Assembly (NCBI GenBank): GCA_942493215.1 | Contig: OW818670.1 | Coordinates: forward strand, 1,302,001 to 1,366,000 | Length of the DNA: 64,000 bases | Direction of reading: 5' to 3' | From: G942493215 sp942493215 | GTDB taxonomy: Bacteria; Bacillota_I; Bacilli_A; RF39; UBA660 | Part shown: one piece after another, positions 7,989-15,871 of the stretch | How positions within the stretch are numbered: position 1 is the stretch's first letter | Layout of the letters: every line of letters starts with the position of its first letter | The notes under the pieces: model-generated | Seen by the model: the letters and a program-made list of their open reading frames with translations, nothing else | Databases searched by the model: none | Told to the model about the DNA's origin: nothing | Made by a program: the position numbers and the translations under genes

Positions 7989-8786
7989 ATGATCAAAAGA
8001 ACCATAAGTGGAATAGTTATATTGGCTATATGTATTCCGGTTATAATAGCAGGAGGAATAATATATGATAGTTTTATTACTTTTATTGCTATATTAGGAT
8101 TAAGAGAATTTATTGCGGTTAGAGAGTCTAAAAAGAAAATTCCAGCTTTAGCGAAAATGATTTCTTATTTATTACTAGTTTTTATGATTATTTTAACTTC
8201 TAGTAAAAACATTATTTTTACTATTGATTACCGTCTAATAGCTGGTCTTATTTTAGGACTGTTAATACCTACTATTTTATATCATGATCAAGAAAAGTAT
8301 AGTGTTATTGATGCTTTCTATTTAATAGGAGGAGTATTCTTTATAACCGTATCATTTATTCAATTGATAATTTTAAGATCAATGAATACTGATTTATTAA
8401 TCTATGTATTATTAATTGCTGTATGTACTGATACTTTTGCTTTTATTACTGGTATGTTAATTGGCCGTAACAAGCTTATTGAATCAGTATCACCTAAAAA
8501 ATCAATTGAAGGTATGATTGGCGGAACTTTCGTAGCTGCTTATATAGCAACATTATTTTATGTTATGGTAATTAATCCTAATGTAAATACTACTAGTGCT
8601 TTATTAATGACCATCTTTTTATCTATTGTCGGTCAATTTGGTGATTTGGTTTTTTCAGCTATTAAAAGATATTATGGTAAAAAAGATTTTTCAAATTTGA
8701 TTCCTGGTCATGGGGGTATATTAGATCGTTGTGATAGTATTATATTTATTATATTAGCGTTTACCTTCTTTTTAGCCGGAATATAA
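7989..8786 (+). CDS. cdsA: Phosphatidate cytidylyltransferase CdsA
   Basis: 265 aa polytopic membrane enzyme making CDP-diacylglycerol from phosphatidate and CTP. The family signature is present near the C-terminus: SPKKSIEGMIGG, then LSIVGQFGDLVFSAIKRYYG with KKDFSNLIPGHGGILDRCDS. About eight hydrophobic segments are visible. ATG 7989 was preferred to the adjacent TTG 7986 because of the spacing to the GAGG SD. rseP starts 14 nt downstream. In Bacillus the order is uppS-cdsA-dxr-rseP; dxr is missing between them here. Confidence 0.94.
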   Translation: MIKRTISGIVILAICIPVIIAGGIIYDSFITFIAILGLREFIAVRESKKKIPALAKMISYLLLVFMIILTSSKNIIFTIDYRLIAGLILGLLIPTILYHDQEKYSVIDAFYLIGGVFFITVSFIQLIILRSMNTDLLIYVLLIAVCTDTFAFITGMLIGRNKLIESVSPKKSIEGMIGGTFVAAYIATLFYVMVINPNVNTTSALLMTIFLSIVGQFGDLVFSAIKRYYGKKDFSNLIPGHGGILDRCDSIIFIILAFTFFLAGI

Positions 8787-8800
8787 GAAAGGAAATTTTT

Positions 8801-9841
8801 ATGACAGTTATATATTTTATTCTTGTGTTAGGGACAACTGTATTTATTCATGAATTAGGGCACTTTATTTTTGCCAAGAAATCACATATTTATGTATATG
8901 AGTTTTCACTTGGTATGGGACCTAAATTATGGGGTTTTGAGAGAAAAAATGATGAGACAAAGTACGCTATTAGATTATTTCCAATTGGTGGATATGTCCA
9001 AATGGCTGGTGAAACTGGTGATGGTGATGAAGATATACCAGCTAATCAAATATTAACTAATAAACCATGGCATCAAAAGTTTATGACAATTATTGCTGGA
9101 GTCCTATTTAATTTTATTCTTGCTATAACTATATTTTTTGTAGTTGGACTATTCGCTGGATCAAGTGATGAACGTCCTTATATTGCTGATGTAGTTAAGA
9201 ATACTCCGGCTGCTACCGCCGGGTTAACAAATAAGAGTCAAATTATTGGCATCAATGGTAAAAATATTATTACATTTGATCGTTTTACTTTAGAATATCA
9301 AGTATATTATGGAAAACCCATAACTTTAAAAGTAAAAGAAACAAATGGTTCAATAAAAGAAGTAACTATTAAACCTGAAAAAACAAAAGATAAAGGTAAA
9401 GATGTATATAAATATGGTTTTACTTTAACTAGTAAAGAAGAAAAAGGATTTTTAGCCGCTATTAAATTTGCTTTTGTTAAAGCCGGTAGTTTATTTGGTC
9501 AAATGGCGATGATAATATATTACTTACTTACTGGTACATTATCATTATCTAGTTTATCAGGACCAGTAGGAATATTTACAATTGTTGGAGCAACGGCTAA
9601 AGCCGGGATACTTAATCTTGTATATTTAGTTGGATTTTTAAGTTTAAATGTTGGTTTCATAAATATAATTCCATTTCCAGCTTTTGATGGTGGTCGATTA
9701 CTATTTTTAATTGTTGAAAAAATCAGAGGTAAAGCTGTTAAACCAGAGATTGAAAATCGGATACATAATGTTGGTTTTGCTTTATTAATGATATTAATGT
9801 TAGTTGTAACTTATAATGATATAATGCGCATATTTAGATAG
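8801..9841 (+). CDS. rseP: Site-2 intramembrane metalloprotease RseP (RasP)
   Basis: 346 aa. The zinc motif HELGH is in the first membrane helix (TVFIHELGHFIFAKKS). A PDZ domain follows (VVKNTPAATAGLTNKSQIIG), and the second catalytic motif is in IIPFPAFDGGRLLF, where Asp is the third zinc ligand. RasP cleaves signal-peptide remnants and anti-sigma factors within the membrane. It is co-transcribed with cdsA, and the ABC transporter genes begin 10 nt later. Confidence 0.94.
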   Translation: MTVIYFILVLGTTVFIHELGHFIFAKKSHIYVYEFSLGMGPKLWGFERKNDETKYAIRLFPIGGYVQMAGETGDGDEDIPANQILTNKPWHQKFMTIIAGVLFNFILAITIFFVVGLFAGSSDERPYIADVVKNTPAATAGLTNKSQIIGINGKNIITFDRFTLEYQVYYGKPITLKVKETNGSIKEVTIKPEKTKDKGKDVYKYGFTLTSKEEKGFLAAIKFAFVKAGSLFGQMAMIIYYLLTGTLSLSSLSGPVGIFTIVGATAKAGILNLVYLVGFLSLNVGFINIIPFPAFDGGRLLFLIVEKIRGKAVKPEIENRIHNVGFALLMILMLVVTYNDIMRIFR

Positions 9842-9851
9842 GAGTGATATG

Positions 9852-10748
9852 ATGCTTAAAGTAGAAAACATTACTAAGTATTATGGAAATATATTGGCAG
9901 TAGATAATTTATCGTTTACTGTTAAAAAAGGAGAAATTTTTGGTCTATTAGGAGTTAATGGAGCTGGTAAAACTACAACATTCAGAATGATTATGGGTTT
10001 GTTAGATCCAACATCTGGTAGCATTACTTTAAATGACAAAACGATTAATTACGATGTTACAGATAAAATTGGTTTTTTAACAGAAGATCGAAGTTTATTA
10101 ACTAAATTAACAGTTAAAGAACAATGCTACTATTATGGAACATTAAAAGGAATGACCGATGAACAAATTGAAAAAAAATTAGACTATCTTTTAAAGAAGT
10201 TTTCCATAACTGAATATAAAGATCGTAAGATTAAAGAATTATCTAAAGGTAATCAACAAAAAATACAATTTATTACAGCTATTTTGCATGAACCACAATT
10301 ATTAATATTGGATGAACCATTTTCAGGATTAGATCCAATCAATGTTGAAACATTTAAAAATGAGATTGTTGAAATGGCTAGTCATGGAAGTATGATTATT
10401 TTCTCATCACACCGGATGGAACATGTTGAATTATTTTGTAAGAAATTAGTTATACTTGTTAAGGGTAAAGCTGTTTTAGAAGGATATTTAAAAGATATTA
10501 AAGAACAATATCGTAAGAAAAATATCTTCATTAGGGCTGATGTAACTAAAGAAGAATTAATTAAAGTAAAAGGTGTTGTTGATGTTGTTGAGCATGCTGA
10601 TGAATGGGAAGTAAAAATTGAAAAGAATGAATATGTTGATGATGTCTTTAGAGCAATAAGCAAAAAGAAAGTAACCAAATTTGTTGTTGAAGAGCCATCT
10701 TTAAACGAGATATTTGTGTCTAAAGTAGGTGAATCATATGAGAAGTAA
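9852..10748 (+). CDS. ABC transporter ATP-binding protein, NatA/YhaQ type
   Basis: About 298 aa. Walker A GVNGAGKTTTF, signature LSKGNQQKIQF, Walker B LLILDEPFSGLDP and switch His in SSHRMEHVE are all intact. A C-terminal extension of about 85 residues (DVVEHADEWEVKI) is typical of the NatA/YhaQ/DrrA exporter class. The second ATG (9852) fits the SD GGAGTG better than ATG 9849. The gene overlaps the permease gene by 11 nt, so the pair forms one exporter. Substrate is not predictable; Na+ or peptide antibiotic export are family precedents. Confidence 0.93.
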   Translation: MLKVENITKYYGNILAVDNLSFTVKKGEIFGLLGVNGAGKTTTFRMIMGLLDPTSGSITLNDKTINYDVTDKIGFLTEDRSLLTKLTVKEQCYYYGTLKGMTDEQIEKKLDYLLKKFSITEYKDRKIKELSKGNQQKIQFITAILHEPQLLILDEPFSGLDPINVETFKNEIVEMASHGSMIIFSSHRMEHVELFCKKLVILVKGKAVLEGYLKDIKEQYRKKNIFIRADVTKEELIKVKGVVDVVEHADEWEVKIEKNEYVDDVFRAISKKKVTKFVVEEPSLNEIFVSKVGESYEK

Positions 10749-12066
10749 GTTAAATTATTTAATTGGTGTTAGTCTTAAAAGAAAAATTAAAACAAAATGG
10801 TTTCTTATTGCTAATATAATTCTGGCGATTGTTATTGTTGGTGTAATCAATATTGATAGTATTATTAAAGGATTTGGTGGCGACTTTAATGAGAAGCAAA
10901 AGATATATTTAATTGATAATACAACTGTTGCTAGTGAAATATTTAAGCAACAAATAACAGAAACTTCTAAAGTGTTAGATACTGATAAAAAAGGATTATA
11001 TGATATTGTTATTCCTACTAAAAATGTTGATGAATTAAAAAAAGAAATTAAGGATAACAAAAAAGAAAAGAAAAGCTGGATTGTGGTTATGAACCGTGAT
11101 ACAAGCAATGTTTTATCCGTTAAAGTTATATCAGAGGCTTTTATTGAAACAATTAATATGCAAGTACTAACAAGTGCTATTAATAATACAAAAACGATTA
11201 TTGCTATTCAAGAATCAAATGTCAGTATGGAAGAAATAAATAAAATATATAAACCTATTACTATTGAGCGTGAAATATTGAATGAAGATAAAAAAAGTGA
11301 AGACGAGAATATGCAAATGATTATGACAACCGTATTTCCAGTTGTTATCTTACCATTCTTTATGTTAACTATCTTTTTAGTTCAAATGATAGGTGCAGAA
11401 GTTAATGATGAAAAGACAACTAGAGGTATGGAAATAATTATATCAAGTCTATCACCAACTACGCATTTCTTTTCTAAAGTAGTAGCTGGTAATATCTTTG
11501 TTCTTGTTCAAGCTATACTATTACTATGTTATAGTGGGTTAGGGCTTGGTGTTAGAACCTTGTTGGGTGGAACAAATATTGTTGGTGGTCTTACATCATC
11601 AGTTAATGATATGCTTAGTCAATTTATGAGTTCAGGACTAGGAGCACAAATGATTTATATCATTCCTCTAGCAATCATATTAATGTTATTAACCTTTGTT
11701 GCATATTCCTTATTAGCAGGTATTTTAGCCTCTATGACAACTAATATTGAGGATTTCCAACAACTACAAACACCAATTATGATTGTGTCTTTAATAGGCT
11801 ATTATCTATCAATGATGGCAGGATTGTTTGAAGGATCATTATTTATTAAGATATTTGCTTTTATACCGTTTGTATCAGCAATTCTAGCTCCATCATTACT
11901 TGTTTTGGGACAGATTGGTATATGGGAGTTTGTTATTGCAATCCTATTAGTTATAGGTACTATCTACTTATTAGTTAAATATGGGTTACGTATCTATAAA
12001 GTAGGTATTTTAAATTATTCTTCTAAAGACTTATGGAAGAAAATGTTTAAAGCTATTAAAAACTAG
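10738..12066 (+). CDS. ABC transporter permease, NatB/YhaP type
   Basis: 442 aa. One N-terminal membrane helix (WFLIANIILAIVIVGVI), a long extracytoplasmic domain of about 160 residues, then five or more hydrophobic helices. The conserved segment EVNDEKTTRGMEIIISSLSP, typical of ABC2 exporter permeases of the NatB group, precedes the second helix pair. The start is ATG 10738 with SD TAGGTGA inside the ATPase gene. A terminator follows at 12057-12086. Confidence 0.9.
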   Translation: MRSKLNYLIGVSLKRKIKTKWFLIANIILAIVIVGVINIDSIIKGFGGDFNEKQKIYLIDNTTVASEIFKQQITETSKVLDTDKKGLYDIVIPTKNVDELKKEIKDNKKEKKSWIVVMNRDTSNVLSVKVISEAFIETINMQVLTSAINNTKTIIAIQESNVSMEEINKIYKPITIEREILNEDKKSEDENMQMIMTTVFPVVILPFFMLTIFLVQMIGAEVNDEKTTRGMEIIISSLSPTTHFFSKVVAGNIFVLVQAILLLCYSGLGLGVRTLLGGTNIVGGLTSSVNDMLSQFMSSGLGAQMIYIIPLAIILMLLTFVAYSLLAGILASMTTNIEDFQQLQTPIMIVSLIGYYLSMMAGLFEGSLFIKIFAFIPFVSAILAPSLLVLGQIGIWEFVIAILLVIGTIYLLVKYGLRIYKVGILNYSSKDLWKKMFKAIKN

Positions 12067-12086
12067 TTATTTGACTAGTTTTTTTG
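12057..12086 (+). terminator. Rho-independent terminator of the NatAB-type operon
   Basis: AAAAACTAGT/ACTAGTTTTT stem overlapping the end of the permease gene, with T-run. Confidence 0.85.
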
Positions 12087-12105
12087 TGCTATAATAGCAA
12101 TATAT

Positions 12106-12190
12106 GCAGGAGTGGTGGAATTGGTAGACACGCAAGCTTCAGGAGCTTGTGGGGCAACTTATGTGGGTTCAAATCCCATCTCCTGCACCA
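12106..12190 (+). tRNA. tRNA-Leu (anticodon CAG)
   Basis: 85 nt class II tRNA with encoded CCA. Acceptor stem GCAGGAG/CTCCTGC, anticodon loop TTCAGGA giving CAG, a long variable arm, and T arm GTGGG-TTCAAAT-CCCAT-like. A TATAAT box lies at 12090-12095. Confidence 0.96.
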
Positions 12191-12306
12191 ATATGAGAAA
12201 GCTGGTGCCCCCTCGTAATCGTAATGTTTGTAAGGAAGTGGCATTCAAATTATAGAAAAAAGTTAGAAATAGATTGTAACCTAGTGAGGTGGTAATCTAT
12301 TTTTTC
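12191..12306 (+). other. Unassigned non-coding stretch ending in a terminator-like hairpin
   Basis: Directly after tRNA-Leu(CAG). The CCA end can pair with a downstream TGGTG (12203 region). At 12268-12306 a stem AATAGATT...AATCTATT with inner ACCT/AGGT pairs is followed by TTTTT. It could be a tRNA trailer or a small RNA; no known family recognised. Confidence 0.35.
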
Positions 12307-12414
12307 TTCAAATAAACCATCCAAAATTATTAAACATTTTAATTTGGCCGACTGATAATATTGACATGTTTTCAAAATTGATATATTATATGCAATTAAA
12401 TGAGGGTGGTATGT

Positions 12415-13386
12415 ATGTCAAAAAGCATAAAGCCAACAGGTGATTGGAAATCACAATTAGGGCAATTAAAAAACGAATTAGCAGCAGCTATGACACCAGA
12501 AGAAAAACAACAACAAAAGCTTGAAGAAGATGAAAAAACAAATAGAATTATTAAATGGAATCAAATAAAATCCAGAGTTTATGAATTTCTTGCAGGGTAT
12601 AAACATAATTCCGGTATATTTGTAAATAATTTTTTTAGAAATCGGAGCTATGAACTTTATTGCGAAGATAAATTTCATGATTTTGATTTTGATGTAACTG
12701 GAATTATGCCGGCTAATCTATTTGATGATATGGCTATGTCAATGCAAATGGTTCAATATTTAAGCAAAATGGAGGAAATACATAATGCTTATTTCCCAAT
12801 TAATGCTAGTTTTATTGAACGTTTAATAGCGTTAGCAGAAGCACTTGACACTTTAGAGCCACTTCAAGAAGATTTGTTGTTATATAGGGGATGTTCTACT
12901 ATTGAAAGAAATGGTGTTAACGGAATAGTATCCACTACTACTGACAAAAAAATAACTGAACAGTTTAGTAGAGGGACCATTTTAACAATTAATGTGCCAA
13001 GGGGAACAAAATGCTTGAACGTGAGATCAATAAGACCTAAAAAACAACAAAGAGATGATTTTGAAAATGAAGTTTTATTGCCTCCTTGTAACTACGAAAT
13101 AATATCAAGTCAAGTTCAAAATAACAGTTATGGACAACCTAATAATCACAACAATAAAACTTTATTACTTGAAATAGCTGTACAACCATTAGATTTATTA
13201 GAGGAATTTTTAAAAAGGTTAGAAAATCCACCCAAAGAATATGTCCCAGTTTATCAAATACAAGGAAGACAGTATGATGAAGCAGTAGCAATTTTAAAAA
13301 ATTATATTACAAGAAGAAATAAAAATAATTGTCAATATCAATATACATTACAAGGAGCAAAAAAAGCTAAAATTAGTATTTCATAA
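12415..13386 (+). CDS. ADP-ribosyltransferase-fold protein (R-S-E class), possible toxin/effector
   Basis: 323 aa from ATG 12415 (SD GAGGGTGG); an ATG at 12400 is upstream of this SD. The C-terminal half has the three ordered motifs of the C3/VIP2-like mono-ADP-ribosyltransferase fold: Arg158 in LLLYRGCS, Ser173 in IVSTTTDKK (the STS site), and the catalytic ExE at Glu217/Glu219 in FENEVLLPP. ExE is typical of enzymes that modify arginine; this target is inferred. The N-terminal 100 residues are charged, with no signal peptide, so it could act in the producing cell, be a phage or mobile-element gene, or use a specialised secretion route. No immunity gene or ADP-ribosylglycohydrolase is recognised next to it. 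It lies between two tRNA-Leu genes in an accessory stretch. Confidence 0.72.
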   Translation: MSKSIKPTGDWKSQLGQLKNELAAAMTPEEKQQQKLEEDEKTNRIIKWNQIKSRVYEFLAGYKHNSGIFVNNFFRNRSYELYCEDKFHDFDFDVTGIMPANLFDDMAMSMQMVQYLSKMEEIHNAYFPINASFIERLIALAEALDTLEPLQEDLLLYRGCSTIERNGVNGIVSTTTDKKITEQFSRGTILTINVPRGTKCLNVRSIRPKKQQRDDFENEVLLPPCNYEIISSQVQNNSYGQPNNHNNKTLLLEIAVQPLDLLEEFLKRLENPPKEYVPVYQIQGRQYDEAVAILKNYITRRNKNNCQYQYTLQGAKKAKISIS

Positions 13387-13473
13387 ATTAATATTTTCGT
13401 ATATAATAATCGTATAGATGAAAGAGGTAGCAACCTATATCTAACCGGCACCAATAAATAAGGAAGTGATAAT

Positions 13474-13986
13474 ATGACTAAATCTAGTAATTCAAAAAAA
13501 GATAATATAAATCCAACTATTTCGAAAAAGTTAGGAGTAGCGGATTATGTATTTAATTATAAAAATGTTGATTTTAATAATGCTAGAATAGAATATGTTT
13601 TTGGTAAAAGTAAATGTGTAATCTTTGTTGATGGTATAAAAAAAGAAGAGACATATAGTCCCACAATCGATTTTTCTATTAGCGCTAATGATAAAAATAA
13701 AAAAACTTATTCTTTTGACTTTATGATTAATATGGATATAGATATGTTAAATAAGATGCCTAATAAGCCATTTAATATAAATGAATATATTGTCCAAGGG
13801 GAATTATTCTTTCATAATCCATATATAGATAAGGTTGAATTTATGGATTTCTCATTAGAAGAAGATATCTATCAATATAGTCCAAGCTTTTTTGTTCAAA
13901 AAATAGAAGATAATAAATTTACTTTTAAAATATCTTATCAATGCTTGTTTATATGGTTTAATATTGACTTTAGTAAAAACCAATAA
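13474..13986 (+). CDS. Hypothetical protein, 170 aa
   Basis: Not recognised. Lys/Asn-rich start (MTKSSNSKKDNINPTISKK), then a beta-strand-like body with no membrane segment or signal (ARIEYVFGKSKCVIFVDG, KTYSFDFMINMDIDML). SD GGAAGTG precedes ATG 13474, and a terminator follows. It could be a partner of the ADP-ribosyltransferase-like gene upstream, but only proximity suggests that. Confidence 0.6.
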   Translation: MTKSSNSKKDNINPTISKKLGVADYVFNYKNVDFNNARIEYVFGKSKCVIFVDGIKKEETYSPTIDFSISANDKNKKTYSFDFMINMDIDMLNKMPNKPFNINEYIVQGELFFHNPYIDKVEFMDFSLEEDIYQYSPSFFVQKIEDNKFTFKISYQCLFIWFNIDFSKNQ

Positions 13987-13997
13987 AAGTATTAATG

Positions 13998-14021
13998 AAA
14001 CCAATTAATAATTGGTTTTTA
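13998..14021 (+). terminator. Rho-independent terminator
   Basis: AAACCAATT/AATTGGTTT stem with AAT loop and T-run. Confidence 0.8.
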
Positions 14022-14071
14022 TTTTGAATACAACATATAATATACATCCATACTAAAAAGGGAGGAATATT

Positions 14072-14386
14072 ATGAATGATGATATAGATAATGACCTTAA
14101 TACAGTTGAGGATAGTCATATAGATGCTGATACTGATTTAACAAATATTAATTTCTTACGTCTTAATGATCTAAATGATTCCATAAAGGACAATGATATT
14201 AAATATAATGATCCTAATAATCCTAGTTTATTTCCTGCTAATAACCTTGTTAGAAAGACAGCTGATAATCTAGCCCAAGCTGAAGCTATGGTTGATGAGA
14301 AGCCTTTAAGAACCGAAAAAACGGCTGAATTAGAACGAAAGGAAGCCGAACTAGATAGAAAAGAAAATAATAGAAACAATTTATAA
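14072..14386 (+). CDS. Small acidic hypothetical protein, 104 aa
   Basis: Asp/Asn-rich N-terminus (MNDDIDNDLNTVEDSHIDAD) and a C-terminal charged helix with repeats of ELERKEAELDRKE type, likely coiled coil. Strong SD GGGAGGAA before the ATG and a clear terminator after it support real expression. Function unknown. Confidence 0.6.
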   Translation: MNDDIDNDLNTVEDSHIDADTDLTNINFLRLNDLNDSIKDNDIKYNDPNNPSLFPANNLVRKTADNLAQAEAMVDEKPLRTEKTAELERKEAELDRKENNRNNL

Positions 14387-14391
14387 ATATC

Positions 14392-14424
14392 AAAAATTCA
14401 ACAAATAAGTTGAATTTTTATTTT
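14392..14424 (+). terminator. Rho-independent terminator
   Basis: AAAAATTCAAC/GTTGAATTTTT stem followed by T-rich sequence. Confidence 0.82.
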
Positions 14425-14483
14425 ATTGTTTAAAACATATACCATAAATTTTAAAAATGTAATATAATAATTGTGTTATCTAT

Positions 14484-14568
14484 GCAGGAGTGGTGAAATT
14501 GGTATACACGCAGGCTTGAGGTGCCTGTGGGGAAACTCGTGTGGGTTCAAGTCCCATCTCCTGCACCA
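14484..14568 (+). tRNA. tRNA-Leu (anticodon GAG)
   Basis: 85 nt class II tRNA with encoded CCA. Acceptor GCAGGAG/CTCCTGC, anticodon loop TTGAGGT giving GAG. The first ~35 nt and last ~27 nt are nearly identical to tRNA-Leu(CAG) at 12106, so the two form near-direct repeats. Confidence 0.96.
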
Positions 14569-14626
14569 AATATGAATAAATTTCATCCAATGTAATATAA
14601 TGAATACAAAGTTATGAGGAGAGAAA

Positions 14627-15058
14627 ATGGAATATATATTAATAAAATTTACGATAGGAAAAGAAAAGCATAAATTTCAAAATAATGGAGAATTTATTAA
14701 CTTTTTAAGTGGCTTAAGAACCTATCCAGTATTTTATCATGTGGTTGGTTATAATCATTCAAATGAAATTATTAAATATATTAAAAGTATAAAATCAGAA
14801 TGTAAACTATTAATTGAATTTGATAAAATAGTTTACTTAGTTGGAGATGTTTTAACTAACGGTGATAACCCACTTGAAACCACCTTGTATGGCAGTGATG
14901 CAATACAATTTGTATTAAAAGATTTTAAATATATGAAAATTGATTTTAATTTATTTAAAAATTATTTTGATAAAATTATAAAATTTAATCAAACAGCAGT
15001 TTTTAAATGTAATGACAATCAAAAAGTTGAAAAATTAGTAAATGAAAACAATTTATAA
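14627..15058 (+). CDS. Hypothetical protein, 143 aa
   Basis: Not recognised. Soluble, mixed alpha/beta, rich in Lys, Phe and Tyr (FINFLSGLRTYPVFYHVVGY, KLLIEFDKIVYLVGDVLTNG). No signal peptide. SD GAGGAGAG before ATG 14627; the terminator overlaps the 3' end. Orphan gene in the tRNA-rich accessory stretch. Confidence 0.6.
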   Translation: MEYILIKFTIGKEKHKFQNNGEFINFLSGLRTYPVFYHVVGYNHSNEIIKYIKSIKSECKLLIEFDKIVYLVGDVLTNGDNPLETTLYGSDAIQFVLKDFKYMKIDFNLFKNYFDKIIKFNQTAVFKCNDNQKVEKLVNENNL

Positions 15059-15073
15059 TTAAATTGTTTTTTT
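15045..15073 (+). terminator. Rho-independent terminator
   Basis: AAAACAATTT/AAATTGTTTT stem and T-run, overlapping the end of the 14627 gene. Confidence 0.8.
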
Positions 15074-15132
15074 GTTCTTAAAAAGTAATTTATTTAATAC
15101 TCTATATAAAGAAATATATAGAGGAGGATCAT

Positions 15133-15648
15133 ATGGAAAGAGATTGTGAAGCTACTCATAAATATCAAAGTGAATTACCATATCCCAAAATACAAGTAAT
15201 TGGCCCTAATCCGTATTATGCCAATATTATTAAAGAAGATTATGCTGGTATGGTAAGTGAGATGACCGCTATTAATCAATATTTATATCATTATTTTGAT
15301 ACAAAGAATTATGATAAAGAAGTGGGTGATACATTAGAGCAAATTGCTATAGTTGAGATGCGTCATTTAGAGATTTTAGCTGAACTTATATCTTTATTAG
15401 GAGAAAAGCCTATTTATTATACTCAAAATAGTTTTTGGAGTGCGTGTTATGTGTATTATGGTAACAATCTATATGAACAATTAGTAAATGATTTAAATTC
15501 TGAATATGCCGCTATAGAAAACTATAATTGTCACATAAATATAATTAATGATCCATATATTAAAGAAATATTAGAACGAATTATTGCTGATGAAGAAGAA
15601 CATATCAAAATATTAAAAGATTTAATTAATAAAATGATAAAAGTATAA
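15133..15648 (+). CDS. Ferritin-like diiron-fold protein
   Basis: 171 aa four-helix bundle. The metal-binding pattern of the rubrerythrin/Mn-catalase (CotJC-like) superfamily is visible: Glu in VSEMTAINQYLYH, ExxH in EMRHLE, Glu in SEYAAIENY, and ExxH in ADEEEHIKIL. It lacks a rubredoxin domain. It begins with a short extension LPYPKIQVIGPNPYYANIIKEDYAG like clostridial ferritin-like proteins. Members handle peroxide or oxygen; some (CotJC) are spore-coat proteins. The exact subfamily is not certain. SD GGAGGA precedes ATG 15133. Confidence 0.78.
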   Translation: MERDCEATHKYQSELPYPKIQVIGPNPYYANIIKEDYAGMVSEMTAINQYLYHYFDTKNYDKEVGDTLEQIAIVEMRHLEILAELISLLGEKPIYYTQNSFWSACYVYYGNNLYEQLVNDLNSEYAAIENYNCHINIINDPYIKEILERIIADEEEHIKILKDLINKMIKV

Positions 15649-15700
15649 AATTAGGCTTTTTTTTCACTATTAATTAGTGATATAATGAATATGGCTTTAT

Positions 15701-15774
15701 TGCCCCATAGCCAAGTGGTAAGGCATTGCACTCTGACTGCATGAGCGTTAGTTCGAATCTAACTGGGGCAGCCA
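15701..15774 (+). tRNA. tRNA-Gln (anticodon CTG)
   Basis: 74 nt with encoded CCA. Acceptor TGCCCCA/TGGGGCA with the weak U1-A72 pair typical of tRNA-Gln; anticodon loop CTCTGAC gives CTG. One mismatch (T-T) at the top of the anticodon stem. Confidence 0.94.
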
Positions 15775-15823
15775 TTTTTTATTGTTTTAAAGTGTCAATA
15801 ATTGTCCATAATTCTACAATTTA

Positions 15824-15851
15824 TTGTAATTGAATATAATTATGATATAAT
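15824..15851 (+). promoter_or_regulatory. Probable sigma-A promoter of the murG operon
   Basis: TTGTAA (15824-15829), 16-nt spacer, TATAAT (15846-15851), 20 nt before the murG start. Confidence 0.45.
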
Positions 15852-15871
15852 TAATACAAGGATGTGATTCT

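Noticed and set aside
7989..8786. TTG 7986 start for CdsA
   Set aside because: ATG 7989 directly follows and has better spacing to the SD.
12193..12255. 20-codon open frame (MRKLVPPRNRNVCKEVAFKL) right after tRNA-Leu(CAG)
   Set aside because: No SD, overlaps the tRNA trailer region and has no support beyond being open.
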